A DNA stretch of 64,000 bases from Nocardioides terrae (GTDB taxonomy: Bacteria > Actinomycetota > Actinomycetes > Propionibacteriales > Nocardioidaceae). The notes below the pieces were generated by a model. It did not search any database. It was not told the DNA's origin and saw nothing but the letters and a program-made list of their open reading frames with translations. Of this stretch, positions 8,645 through 17,100 are shown piece after piece. How positions within the stretch are numbered: the first letter of the stretch is position 1; each line of letters begins with the position of its first letter. The position numbers and the translations under genes were made by a program. The DNA is taken from positions 62,001 to 126,000 of the forward strand of contig NZ_FOLB01000007.1 in the NCBI RefSeq assembly GCF_900112345.1. Reading direction: 5' to 3'.

Positions 8645-8661
8645 CTCGTAGGATCTGCTCC

Positions 8662-9237
8662 GTGACCTTCCGGCTGGGCTTCGTGACCGGGGCGACCCCT
8701 GACAAGTGGGCCCGCGTATGGCGCGACCGCTCCCGCGAGCGGCTCGAGCTGGTGCCACTGACCGAGGACGAGCAGGAGCAGGCGCTGCGCAGCGGTGAGG
8801 TCGACATGGCGCTCGTGCGCCTGCCCATGGATCGCGACGGCGTCCACCTCATCCCGCTGTACGACGAGGTGCCGGTCGCCGTCCTCGCCCGCGACCACTA
8901 CCTCTCCCTCGCCGAGGACGTGTCGCTGGAGGACCTGGCCGAGGAGCAGCTGGTGCTCCCCCACCGCTCCGGGTGGACGCCGTCGGCCGCGCAGCTGGCG
9001 TGGCCGTCGATGAGCGAGAAGGACGCCGTCGAGACCGTCGCGTCGGGGACGGGCGTCGTCCTGCTGCCGATGTCGGTCGCCCGGCTGTTGCAGCGCAAGG
9101 ACGTCGTCCAGCGGCCGGTGCGCGACTTGGAGCCGACCAGCGTCGGCCTGGCCTGGCTGGTCGAGCACGACGACGAGCGCACCCAGGCGTTCGTCGGCAT
9201 CGTGCGGGGCCGGACCGCCAACTCCTCCCGCGGCTGA
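8662..9237 (+). CDS. LysR substrate-binding-domain protein without DNA-binding domain
   Basis: A 191-aa protein matching only the effector-binding half of LysR regulators (RLGFVTGATPDKW at the N-terminus, EVDMALVRLP, VASGTGVVLLPMSVARLL). There is no helix-turn-helix, and the GTG start with TAGGAT 7 nt upstream argues against a missed N-terminal extension. It could sense a small anionic ligand or act through another regulator. The function is not established. Confidence 0.75.
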   Translation: MTFRLGFVTGATPDKWARVWRDRSRERLELVPLTEDEQEQALRSGEVDMALVRLPMDRDGVHLIPLYDEVPVAVLARDHYLSLAEDVSLEDLAEEQLVLPHRSGWTPSAAQLAWPSMSEKDAVETVASGTGVVLLPMSVARLLQRKDVVQRPVRDLEPTSVGLAWLVEHDDERTQAFVGIVRGRTANSSRG

Positions 9238-9256
9238 CGCCTCTAGCCTGAGCGCC

Positions 9257-10426
9257 ATGAGCCTGCCGACGCCTCCCTCCGCCGACACCCTTGCCGACCG
9301 AGCCCGGGCGGGCCTGCGGGAGCGGCACGGTGCGGACGCGGCCGCCGTCGGCTGGGCGCCGGGCCGGGTGAACCTGATCGGCGAGCACACCGACTACAAC
9401 GGCGGGCTGGTCCTCCCCGTCGCCCTGCCCCACGCCACCGCGGCGGCCGTCGCGCGTCGTGACGACGGGGTCGTCCGGCTCTCCAGCGCCCAGGCCGACG
9501 ACGACTGGACCGGGCGGATCGACGAGCTCGCCCCAGGGCGGCTCACCGGCTGGCCGGCGTACGTCGGCGGAGTGCTGTGGGCGCTGGGCGAGGCCGGCCT
9601 CGAGGTGCCGGGCGTCGACCTGCACGTCGACGGCACGGTGCCGCTCGGCGCCGGGCTGTCCAGCTCGGCCTCGATCGAGTGCGCGGTGGCGTTCGCGGTG
9701 CTCGGACTGCTCGACGTCGAGCCGACGGCGCCGACCCGGCAGATGGTGGTCGACGCCTGCATCCGCGCGGAGACCGAGATGGCCGGCGCACCGACCGGCG
9801 GCATGGACCAGACCGTCGCGGTCTTCGCCGAGCCCGGCAGCGCCCTGCTCATCGACTTCTCGTCCCACCGGCACGAGGCCGAGCCGCTCGCCCTCGTCGA
9901 CCGCAGCATCCTGGTCACCGACACCCGGGTCTCGCACGAGCTGACCGACGGCGGCTACGCCTCCCGCCGCGACGAGTGCGAGCGCGCGGCCGCGGAGCTG
10001 GGCATCCCGACGCTGCGCGAGGCGACTCTCGACGACGTCACCCGGCTCACCGACGAGCGCGTCGCCAGGCGGGCCCGGCACATCGTCACCGAGACGGCGC
10101 GGGTGCCCGCCACCGTCGAGGCGCTGGCGCACGCCGACTGGCGCAGCCTCGGGGAGCTGTTCGCCGCCTCGCACGCCTCGATGCGCGACGACTTCGAGAT
10201 CTCCACGCCCGAGCTCGACCTGGCCGTCGAGACGGCCGTTGCGCACGGCGCCGACGGCGCGCGGATGACCGGAGGCGGCTTCGGAGGATCGATCGTCTCC
10301 GTCGTGCCCACCGACCGGGTCGAGGAGGTCGTCGAGGCCGTGGACGCCGCCTTCGACCGGGCCGGGTACGCCTCGCCCGCCCACCTGCTCGCCGAGCCGT
10401 CCGGCGGCGCGACGCTGCTGCCCTGA
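9257..10426 (+). CDS. galK: Galactokinase
   Basis: A 389-aa GHMP kinase that phosphorylates alpha-D-galactose to galactose-1-phosphate (Leloir pathway). The galactokinase signature GRVNLIGEHTDYNGG (from about residue 36) is followed by the ATP-binding motif PLGAGLSSSAS and the C-terminal RMTGGGFGGSIV. The catalytic Asp lies in the GGMDQT region. No galT or galE is adjacent, so it is a stand-alone gene here. TAGCCT 7 nt before the ATG suggests leaderless transcription. Confidence 0.93.
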   Translation: MSLPTPPSADTLADRARAGLRERHGADAAAVGWAPGRVNLIGEHTDYNGGLVLPVALPHATAAAVARRDDGVVRLSSAQADDDWTGRIDELAPGRLTGWPAYVGGVLWALGEAGLEVPGVDLHVDGTVPLGAGLSSSASIECAVAFAVLGLLDVEPTAPTRQMVVDACIRAETEMAGAPTGGMDQTVAVFAEPGSALLIDFSSHRHEAEPLALVDRSILVTDTRVSHELTDGGYASRRDECERAAAELGIPTLREATLDDVTRLTDERVARRARHIVTETARVPATVEALAHADWRSLGELFAASHASMRDDFEISTPELDLAVETAVAHGADGARMTGGGFGGSIVSVVPTDRVEEVVEAVDAAFDRAGYASPAHLLAEPSGGATLLP

Positions 10427-10491
10427 GGACACGCGTGCTGCTCGGGTGACCGGGTACCGGACCGCCTCCCCCACGAGCAGGAGGCTCACGC

Positions 10492-11064
10492 ATGGTCCAC
10501 CCGGTCAAGACACCGCTCGGCATCGTCCGCGGGGCGACGAGCGTCTCGCTCAACGCGGTCCGCCACCCCCTCCGCACCGCCGGTGGCGTCCTCACCCTCG
10601 GACGCGGGATGGTCGGCGCCGTCGTCACCGGCCATGGGCACGACCGGCCCCTGCTGGACCCCGACCGCGCCGTCGCCGAGCCGACGGGCGACGAGCCCAC
10701 GCTCAAGAGGCACGGCGACCCGGTCACGCAGTCGACGCCGGCGCCCGAGTCGTCCGACGAGTCGTCCGACCAAACCCCCGAGCCCGGCCCTGTCCACGAC
10801 CCGGTCTTCACCGAGCCGTCGTCGGTGACCGGTCCTGGCGACGACGAGGAGCTCACCTCCTACGTCGGCGGGCCGGAGGACGAGGACGTCGAGGTCGTCA
10901 CGCCGGTCGGCACGACGGGCGCCGGTCCGGGCGTCAACCCCGACACGACCGAGTCCGACCTGCAGCAGCCCGGCACCGAGCCGCTGATGGACCCGTCCAC
11001 GACCAAGCGCATCAAGCGGGAGACCGACGTGCTGCGCAAGGCCAGCGACCCCAAGAAGGGCTAG
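10492..11064 (+). CDS. Hypothetical acidic, disordered protein
   Basis: A 190-aa protein with a short, basic and hydrophobic N-terminal ~50 residues (VRHPLRTAGGVLTLGRGMV). The rest is low-complexity, acidic and rich in Pro, Ser, Thr and Asp, and ends in a Lys-rich tail. It is probably mostly disordered. AGGAGG-like sequence lies 8 nt before the ATG, so it looks genuinely translated. I do not recognise a family. Confidence 0.6.
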   Translation: MVHPVKTPLGIVRGATSVSLNAVRHPLRTAGGVLTLGRGMVGAVVTGHGHDRPLLDPDRAVAEPTGDEPTLKRHGDPVTQSTPAPESSDESSDQTPEPGPVHDPVFTEPSSVTGPGDDEELTSYVGGPEDEDVEVVTPVGTTGAGPGVNPDTTESDLQQPGTEPLMDPSTTKRIKRETDVLRKASDPKKG

Positions 11065-11066
11065 CG

Positions 11067-11084
11067 CGAGCTCACTTGAGCTCG
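11067..11084. terminator. Short hairpin between convergent genes
   Basis: CGAGCTC-ACTT-GAGCTCG, a perfect 7-bp stem with a 4-nt loop. It overlaps the stop codon of the minus-strand acyl-CoA dehydrogenase and follows the stop of the plus-strand gene. It is a candidate bidirectional terminator. Confidence 0.45.
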
Positions 11085-12286
11085 GCCGAGGTGAGCCCGA
11101 GGACCCGGCGCGCCACGATGAGCTGCTGGATCTGCTGCGTGCCCTCGAAGATGTCGAGGATCTTCGAGTCGCGCGCCCACTTCTCGAGCAGCTCGGTCTC
11201 CGAGTAGCCGACGGTGCTGCAGAGCTCGACGCAGGCGAGCGTGATCTCCGAACCGACCCGGCCGGCCTTCGCCTTGGCCATCGACGCCTCGAGCGAGTTG
11301 GGCCTGCGGTTGTCGGCCATCCACGCCGCCTGCAGCATGAGCAGGTAGGCGGCGTTCCAGTCGGCCTCGAGCTGCATGAACCGTGCGGCGGCCGCCACCT
11401 GGTTCTGGGCCGGGCGGTCGTAGTCGACGGTCACGCCCGCTCGGTCGAGAAGGTCTCGGGTCAGGTCGAGGGACGCCTTGGCGCACCCGACCGCGAAGGC
11501 GGCGACGAGCGGGCGGGTGTTGTCGAAGGTCGCCATCGCGCCGGCGAAGCCCTTGGACACGTCGATGTCGGGCGTGCCGAGCAGGTTCTCCGCGGGCACG
11601 CGGCAGTCGGTGAAGCTGATCACGGCGGTGTCCGAGACGCGGATGCCGAGCTTGTGCTCGAGCCGCTCCACCTTCATGCCGGGCGTGCCCTTCGGCACCA
11701 CGAACGACTTGATCGCCGCGCGCCCGAGCGACTTGTCGAGCGTCGCCCAGACGACCACGGAGTCGGAGCGCTCACCGGCGGTGACGAAGATCTTCTCGCC
11801 GTTGAGGACGTAGTGATCGCCGTCCTTCACCGCGGTGGTCGAGACGGCCGCCGAGTCCGACCCGAAGCCCGGCTCGGTGATCGCCATCGACGCCCAGGTG
11901 CCCTTGAACCGCTCCAGCTGCTCCTCGTCGGCGACGCTCGCGATGGCCGAGTTGCCCAGGCCCTGCCGCGGCATCGTGAGCATCATGCCGACGTCGCCCC
12001 AGCACATCTCGACGGCGCCCATGACGGTGGCCATGTTGGCGCCGTTGCGGTTGCCCGTCGGGCCCGCGTCCTCGGTCCGGCGTACGCCGGCCGCGCCCGC
12101 GCCCTGCGAGGTGCCCGAGTCGTTGAGCCCGTCGAGGATCGCCGCCAGCATGTCGAGCTCGGTCGGGTAGGTGTGCTCGGCGCGGTCGTACTTGCGCGAG
12201 ATGGGGCGCAGCATGTTCATCGCGACCTGGTGGGCCTGGTCGCGCAGTCCGCGCAGCTTCTTGGGGTCGTCCAGGTTGATGGCCAT
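11072..12286 (-). CDS. Acyl-CoA dehydrogenase, small subunit of a tandem pair
   Basis: A 404-aa acyl-CoA dehydrogenase with the FAD/substrate motif SMAITEPGFGSDSAA and the canonical catalytic Glu381 in IFEGTQQIQQ. The ATG at 12286 shares one base with the stop of the upstream acyl-CoA dehydrogenase (TGATG), so the two are co-translated. By size and order the pair resembles the mycobacterial FadE24-FadE23 tandem (from memory), a beta-oxidation-type pair. The frame stays open upstream to 12682, but that is inside the partner gene. Confidence 0.85.
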   Translation of the reverse strand: MAINLDDPKKLRGLRDQAHQVAMNMLRPISRKYDRAEHTYPTELDMLAAILDGLNDSGTSQGAGAAGVRRTEDAGPTGNRNGANMATVMGAVEMCWGDVGMMLTMPRQGLGNSAIASVADEEQLERFKGTWASMAITEPGFGSDSAAVSTTAVKDGDHYVLNGEKIFVTAGERSDSVVVWATLDKSLGRAAIKSFVVPKGTPGMKVERLEHKLGIRVSDTAVISFTDCRVPAENLLGTPDIDVSKGFAGAMATFDNTRPLVAAFAVGCAKASLDLTRDLLDRAGVTVDYDRPAQNQVAAAARFMQLEADWNAAYLLMLQAAWMADNRRPNSLEASMAKAKAGRVGSEITLACVELCSTVGYSETELLEKWARDSKILDIFEGTQQIQQLIVARRVLGLTSAELK

Positions 12287-13644
12287 CAGACGAGCACCGC
12301 GCCTTCCATGAGTCCGATCGCACGCAGGTCGCGGTACCACCGCTCGACCGGGTGCTCCTTGATGAATCCGTGGCCACCCAGGAGCTGGACGCCGTCGTTG
12401 CCGATCTGCATCGCCTTCTCGGCGCACAGCTTCCGCGCCCAGGCGACGTCGCGGGCGACGTCCTTGCCGCGGGCGGCGCGGCTCGCGGCCTTGTAGGTCA
12501 GCGCCCGCATCGCCTGCAGCTCGATGGCGATGTTGGCGACCATGAAGGCGACCGACTGGCGGTGTGCGATCGGCTCGCCGAACGCCTGGCGCTCCTTGAC
12601 GTAGGGCGTCACGTAGTCGAGCACCGCCTGCGCCGTGCCGAGGCTCAGCGCGCACCAGGCCAGCCGGCTCAGCCGGACGCACTCACGGTAGGAGTCGGCG
12701 TCGCCGAGCACGTTGCCGGCCGGGATCCTCACGTCGGTGAGGGTGAGCCTGGTCAGCGCCGCGGCGCGCAGGCCCATCGAGGGGTCGGCCTCGACCTCGA
12801 GGCCGGGGGGGCCGGACTCGAGGAGGAAGAGCGTCGGGAGGCCGTCGAGCGTCGCCCCGACGACGAAGAGCTCCGCCTCCGCCCCGCGTACGACGGCCGA
12901 CTTGGTCCCGCTGAGGAGGAACCCGTCGTCGGTCCGGGTCGCCGTCGTGGCCGGCTCGAGCGGGTCGAAGAGCACCCGCGGCTCGCTCAGCGCGAGCGTG
13001 GCTGCGGGCGTCGTCTTCTCCCCGGTGAAGGCCGGCAGGTAGGTCCGCTGCTGCTCCTCGGTCCCCCACAGGCCGAGGGCGGTCGCCACGGCACCGGGGG
13101 CGAGGGCGGCGACCGCGATGCCCATGTCCCCGCGGGCCAGCGCCTCGGCGACCAGCGTCCCGGCCATCGCCGAGCGGGTCTCCGCGATGCCGCCGAGTGC
13201 CTCGGGGACCCCCAGCATCGGGAGACCGATCTCCAGTCCTGCCGCCAGCACCTCGGGCGGGGTCGCGCACGCCTCGTCGGCCGCGGCGGCTGCAGGGCGG
13301 ACCAGCTCCGCGGCGTACTCGCCGACGACGTCGACGAGCATCTGCTCGTCCTCGGTGGGCGTGAGGTCGAAGACGCCGTCGCCGGCGCTCCTGGACGCGC
13401 GCACCCCGGCCTTCTGCGAGCCGACCTTCTGCCACGTCCGGCCGGCAGCGGCGGCGACCCGGAAGCCACCGCTCGTCGACGTGAAGACGAGCTGCTCGGC
13501 CTGCTTGCGCATGCCGAGCCGGTCCAGGAGCGACGACGTGGTGACCTTCTGCACCGTCGCCAGCAGGACGCCCATGGCGTCGCGCTGGTCGCCGGACGGC
13601 ACGCCGTGGCGGCCACCGCCCTTGAGGCTGTTCAGGAGGGACAT
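12286..13644 (-). CDS. Acyl-CoA dehydrogenase, large subunit with atypical active site
   Basis: A 452-aa acyl-CoA dehydrogenase-like protein. An N-terminal extension of ~90 residues precedes the dehydrogenase fold (from DLTPTEDEQMLVDVVGEYAA). The substrate/FAD motif is degenerate (TLALSEPRVLFDP instead of TEPGxGSD). The protein stops immediately after the catalytic-Glu region (MEGAVLV, Glu447), lacking the EGTxxIQ tail. It may form a heteromer with the downstream canonical subunit and contribute little catalysis itself. A perfect palindrome overlaps its promoter. Confidence 0.85.
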   Translation of the reverse strand: MSLLNSLKGGGRHGVPSGDQRDAMGVLLATVQKVTTSSLLDRLGMRKQAEQLVFTSTSGGFRVAAAAGRTWQKVGSQKAGVRASRSAGDGVFDLTPTEDEQMLVDVVGEYAAELVRPAAAAADEACATPPEVLAAGLEIGLPMLGVPEALGGIAETRSAMAGTLVAEALARGDMGIAVAALAPGAVATALGLWGTEEQQRTYLPAFTGEKTTPAATLALSEPRVLFDPLEPATTATRTDDGFLLSGTKSAVVRGAEAELFVVGATLDGLPTLFLLESGPPGLEVEADPSMGLRAAALTRLTLTDVRIPAGNVLGDADSYRECVRLSRLAWCALSLGTAQAVLDYVTPYVKERQAFGEPIAHRQSVAFMVANIAIELQAMRALTYKAASRAARGKDVARDVAWARKLCAEKAMQIGNDGVQLLGGHGFIKEHPVERWYRDLRAIGLMEGAVLV

Positions 13645-13653
13645 GCGAGAAAC

Positions 13654-13670
13654 TGTAACTCTGAGTTACA
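13654..13670. promoter_or_regulatory. Perfect 17-bp palindromic operator of the acyl-CoA dehydrogenase operon
   Basis: TGTAACTC-T-GAGTTACA, with 8-bp arms, lies 9 bp upstream of the ATG. The minus-strand TACAGT -10 box overlaps the proximal arm and is 7 nt from the start. It is AT-richer than its surroundings. A bound repressor would block RNA polymerase. TetR-type control by an acyl-CoA is likely by analogy. Confidence 0.7.
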
Positions 13671-13733
13671 CCGCGGTCTACAGGCCCCCGGGTGCCGCCG
13701 GTCACAGGGCCCCCCGCCGGTAGGCTGCGGCCC

Positions 13734-14351
13734 ATGCCGGACTCCGAGGACGTCGACATGACCGCGCCCGATCACGAGCCCTACGGGCCGCTGCCGACAG
13801 GCGGCACGGTGCGCCCGATGACGCGCTGGGGCACCGACGTCATGCACCGGCCGCAGCAGCAGGTGACGGTCTTCGACGATGCGCTGCGCAGCCTCGCCGC
13901 CGACATGGTGGCCACCATGTATGCCGCCGAGGGCGTCGGCCTCGCCGCCTGCCAGATCGGCGTGGACCTGGCGATGTTCGTCTTCGACTGCCCCGACGCG
14001 GCGGGCGAGCGCTGGGTCGGGGTGGTCTGCAACCCGGTCGTCACCATGCCCGAGGGCAACGACCGGGTCCTCGACGACGACCTCGAAGGCTGCCTCTCCT
14101 ACCCCGGTGCCTTCGTCTCCTGCGCCCGACCGGACCACGCCCGCGTCGACGGCGTCGGCCTGTCCGGCGAGCCCGTGACCTTCGAGGGCGACGGGCTGCT
14201 CGCCCGCTGCCTGCAGCACGAGACCGACCACACGGTGGGCACCGTCTTCGGCGACCGCATCTCCGATCGCAACCGCAAGAAGCTGCGCAAGGAGCACGAC
14301 AAGCTGGCCGACGAGTTCCCGCCGTCGTGGCCGGTGCCCGAGACGGACTGA
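13734..14351 (+). CDS. def: Peptide deformylase
   Basis: A 205-aa peptide deformylase that removes the formyl group from nascent N-terminal Met. All three motifs are present: GVGLAACQIG (motif 1, with Gln), EGCLS (motif 2, metal-ligand Cys) and QHETDH (motif 3, two His ligands and catalytic Glu). It has an N-terminal extension of about 25 residues and a Lys-rich C-terminus. TAGGCT lies 7 nt before the ATG (leaderless). The methyltransferase gene follows after 9 bp, probably in the same operon. Confidence 0.93.
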   Translation: MPDSEDVDMTAPDHEPYGPLPTGGTVRPMTRWGTDVMHRPQQQVTVFDDALRSLAADMVATMYAAEGVGLAACQIGVDLAMFVFDCPDAAGERWVGVVCNPVVTMPEGNDRVLDDDLEGCLSYPGAFVSCARPDHARVDGVGLSGEPVTFEGDGLLARCLQHETDHTVGTVFGDRISDRNRKKLRKEHDKLADEFPPSWPVPETD

Positions 14352-14360
14352 CCGCCTCCG

Positions 14361-15164
14361 ATGGCCCAGCTCATCGAGGTCGACTCCGCCGACGATCCCC
14401 GCCTCGCCGACTACCGCGACCTGCGCGACGTGGAGCTGCGCAAGTCGATCGAGACGGCCGAGGGCCTCTTCCTCGCCGAGGGCGAGAAGGTCGTACGCCG
14501 GGCGGCCGAGGCCGGATTCGCGGCCCGCTCGTTCCTCATGGCGCCCCGCTGGCTCGACGGCCTGGCCGATGTCCTCGCCGCGTCGGACGCGCCCTGCTAC
14601 GTCGTGTCGGAGGCGCTCGCCGAGCAGGTGACGGGCTTCCACGTGCACCGCGGCGCGCTGGCGTCGCTCGCGCGGCGGCCGCTCCCCTCGGTCGGGTCGG
14701 TGCTCGAGGGTGCGCGGTCGGTGCTCGTCCTCGAGGACATCGTCGACCACACCAACGTCGGGGCGATCTTCCGCTGCGCCGCCGGGCTCGGCTTCGACGC
14801 CGTCCTGCTCGCGCCGCGCTGCGCCGACCCGCTCTACCGCCGCTCGATCAAGGTCGCCATGGGCACGGTCTTCTCGGTGCCGTGGACCCGGCTGCCCGAC
14901 TGGTACGACGCCCTGCCGATGCTCGACGCCGCCGGGTTCACCACCGTCGCACTCACCCTCGCCGGCGACTCCGTCGACATCGAGGACGCCGTCGCCGGGC
15001 TCGACAAGGTCGCGCTCGTGCTCGGGTCCGAGGGCCACGGGCTGTCCGAGCACTGGGAGCGGGCCGCGTCACGACGCGCGACCATCCCGATGAGCGCGGG
15101 CGTCGACTCGCTCAACGTGGCCGCCGCGACGGCCGTCGCCTGCTACGTCACCGCGCGCCGCTGA
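14361..15164 (+). CDS. TrmH/SpoU family RNA 2'-O-methyltransferase
   Basis: A 267-aa SPOUT methyltransferase. An N-terminal substrate-binding domain (~1-105) precedes the knotted SAM domain with the three motifs NVGAIFRCAA, LVLGSEGHGLS and IPMSAGVDSLNVAAA. It should methylate a ribose in tRNA or rRNA using S-adenosylmethionine. The exact nucleotide cannot be read from sequence. It follows peptide deformylase closely, a grouping of translation-related genes. Confidence 0.9.
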   Translation: MAQLIEVDSADDPRLADYRDLRDVELRKSIETAEGLFLAEGEKVVRRAAEAGFAARSFLMAPRWLDGLADVLAASDAPCYVVSEALAEQVTGFHVHRGALASLARRPLPSVGSVLEGARSVLVLEDIVDHTNVGAIFRCAAGLGFDAVLLAPRCADPLYRRSIKVAMGTVFSVPWTRLPDWYDALPMLDAAGFTTVALTLAGDSVDIEDAVAGLDKVALVLGSEGHGLSEHWERAASRRATIPMSAGVDSLNVAAATAVACYVTARR

Positions 15165-15203
15165 GGACGCCGGCCCGAGGCGGTCCGCCCGATGGCGACC
15201 GGC

Positions 15204-16421
15204 TCAGAACGCCTCCGGATGCGCCACCCGGACGACCTCGCCGACGACGATGATCGCCGGGGGCTTCACCGCCTCCTCCGCCAGCCGTGCGCCGAGGGTG
15301 CCCAGCGTCGCGAGCACGGTCCGCTCGGTCGGCATCGTGCCGTCGCAGACGACCGCGACCGGGGTGTCGGCCGGCCGGCCGCCGTCGAGCAGGGCGGTCG
15401 CGATGGCCGGCGCGTTCTCGACGGCCATCATCAGCACGACGGTGCCGGCCAGCCCGGCGACGGCGGGCCAGCTGGTGAGCGACTCCGGGTGCCCAGGCGG
15501 CAGGTGGCCGGAGATCACGGTGAACTCGTGCGCGACCCCTCGGTGCGTCACGGGGATGCCCGCGATCCCGGGCACCGCGACCGGCGAGGTGAGCCCCGGG
15601 ATGACGGTGACCGGGACCCCCGCCGCGCGGCAGGCGAGGACCTCCTCGTAGCCCCGGCCGAAGACGAAGTTGTCGCCGCCCTTGAACCGCACCACGGAGC
15701 GGCCGGCCAGCGCCTGCTCGACGATGACCCGGTTGATCTCCTCCTGCTGCGCGGAGCGGCCGCGGGGCAGCTTGGCGACGTCGATCAGCTCGACGTCGGC
15801 CGGCAGGTCCGAGAGGAGCTCGCGCGGAGCGAGCCGATCGGCGACGACGACGTCGGCGTCCATCAGCGCCTTGCGGCCGGCGACCGAGACGAGCTCCGGG
15901 TCGCCCGGGCCTCCGCCGACGAGCGTCACGCCGGCCACCCGGTCACGGTGCTGCCGGGCGACCAGGCTGCCCTCGCGCAGCTCGGCCACGATCCCGTCGC
16001 GCAGCTCCGCGGAGCGGCGCGGGTCGCGGTTGCCCAGCACCGCCACGGTGACGTCCCCGTGCCGGCCGACGGCGGGGGTCCAGGCGGTCGCCGCGAGGGC
16101 GTCATCGGACCGGACGCAGAACACCCGGCGCTCATCGGCGGCGACGCTCACCGCCTCGTTGACCGCCGCGTCCGACGTCGCGCAGACGACGTACCACGCT
16201 CCGTCGAGGTCGGCCGCGGTGAAGCCGCGGGCCGTCCACCGGATCTCTCCGGAGCCGAGCAGACCCTCGATCGCCGGCGTGACCTCGGGCGAGACCACCT
16301 CGACGTCGGCGCCGGCGGCGATGAGCGCGGGGATGCGGCGCTGGGCCACGTGTCCACCGCCGACGACGACGACGCGGCGACCGGCGAGCCGGAGGCCGGA
16401 GGGGTAGGGCGGGAAGTCCAC
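15204..16421 (-). CDS. cysG: Sirohaem synthase / uroporphyrinogen-III C-methyltransferase fusion
   Basis: A two-domain enzyme of 405 aa. The N-terminal precorrin-2 dehydrogenase/ferrochelatase part has the NAD motif VVVVGGGHVAQRR. The C-terminal SUMT domain has VTLVGGGPGDPELVS, RFKGGDNFVFGRGYEE and PGIAGIPVTHRG. It makes sirohaem for assimilatory sulfite or nitrite reductases. I chose the GTG at 16421, preceded by GGAG at 9 nt. An upstream GTG at 16469 would add 16 residues with no better signal. The second SUMT motif has Asn where Pro is usual (GGDNF). Confidence 0.88.
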   Translation of the reverse strand: MDFPPYPSGLRLAGRRVVVVGGGHVAQRRIPALIAAGADVEVVSPEVTPAIEGLLGSGEIRWTARGFTAADLDGAWYVVCATSDAAVNEAVSVAADERRVFCVRSDDALAATAWTPAVGRHGDVTVAVLGNRDPRRSAELRDGIVAELREGSLVARQHRDRVAGVTLVGGGPGDPELVSVAGRKALMDADVVVADRLAPRELLSDLPADVELIDVAKLPRGRSAQQEEINRVIVEQALAGRSVVRFKGGDNFVFGRGYEEVLACRAAGVPVTVIPGLTSPVAVPGIAGIPVTHRGVAHEFTVISGHLPPGHPESLTSWPAVAGLAGTVVLMMAVENAPAIATALLDGGRPADTPVAVVCDGTMPTERTVLATLGTLGARLAEEAVKPPAIIVVGEVVRVAHPEAF

Positions 16422-16519
16422 GGGGCCATTCTCCGTGACCGGGCGCCGCACCCGGTGACGACTGTTCACTGGCCGGACTAGGGTCGGCTCGTCCGCCCAG
16501 GATCAGACCTAGGAGTGCC

Positions 16520-17047
16520 ATGTCCCTCGACCGCCCGGTCAAGCCCGACCCCTACGAGCTCCTGCCCGCCGTTCCCTCGTTCTCGGTCACCAGCACCGAC
16601 GTCACCCAGGGCAAGCCGCTCGGCGAGGCCCAGGTCTACGAGGGCGGCAACACCTCGCCGCAGCTCACGTGGGAGCCGGGGCCGGAGGGGACCAGGAGCT
16701 ACGTCGTCACCTGCTACGACCCCGACGCCCCCGTGGTGAGCGGCTTCTGGCACTGGATCGCGGTGGACATCCCGGGCGACGTCACCGCGCTCGACGCCGG
16801 GGCCGGTGCGAGCGACGACAGCCTCCCCGGCGGCGCCTTCCACGTGCGCAACGACTTCGGCACGAAGAGCTTCGGAGGCGCCGCGCCGCCGCCGGGTGAC
16901 CAGGTCCACCGCTACTACTTCGTCGTCCACGCGGTGACGGAGGAGACCCTCGGCGTGGACGGCGACGCCACCCCGGCCGTGGTCGGGTTCAACCTCGCCT
17001 TCAAGACCGCTGCTCGCGCGATCCTGGTCGGCACCTACCAGCACTGA
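16520..17047 (+). CDS. PEBP / YbhB-YbcL family Raf-kinase-inhibitor-like protein
   Basis: A 175-aa phosphatidylethanolamine-binding-protein fold. The two PEBP signatures are present: [15 protein letters not shown], and [22 protein letters not shown]. Bacterial members bind anionic ligands, but their physiological role is mostly unknown. It has no signal peptide, so it is cytosolic. TAGGAG precedes the ATG as ribosome-binding site, and TAGGGT further upstream (about 16478-16483) is a possible -10 box. Confidence 0.9.
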   Translation: MSLDRPVKPDPYELLPAVPSFSVTSTDVTQGKPLGEAQVYEGGNTSPQLTWEPGPEGTRSYVVTCYDPDAPVVSGFWHWIAVDIPGDVTALDAGAGASDDSLPGGAFHVRNDFGTKSFGGAAPPPGDQVHRYYFVVHAVTEETLGVDGDATPAVVGFNLAFKTAARAILVGTYQH

Positions 17048-17100
17048 TCGGACTCGGTCACTGACTGTTCCTGTTACCCGGTTGTGGGTACGGTCACGAG

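Noticed and set aside
12287..12682. N-terminal extension of the small acyl-CoA dehydrogenase
   Set aside because: It lies within the partner gene's coding sequence and has no dehydrogenase similarity. The ATG at 12286 overlaps the partner's stop.
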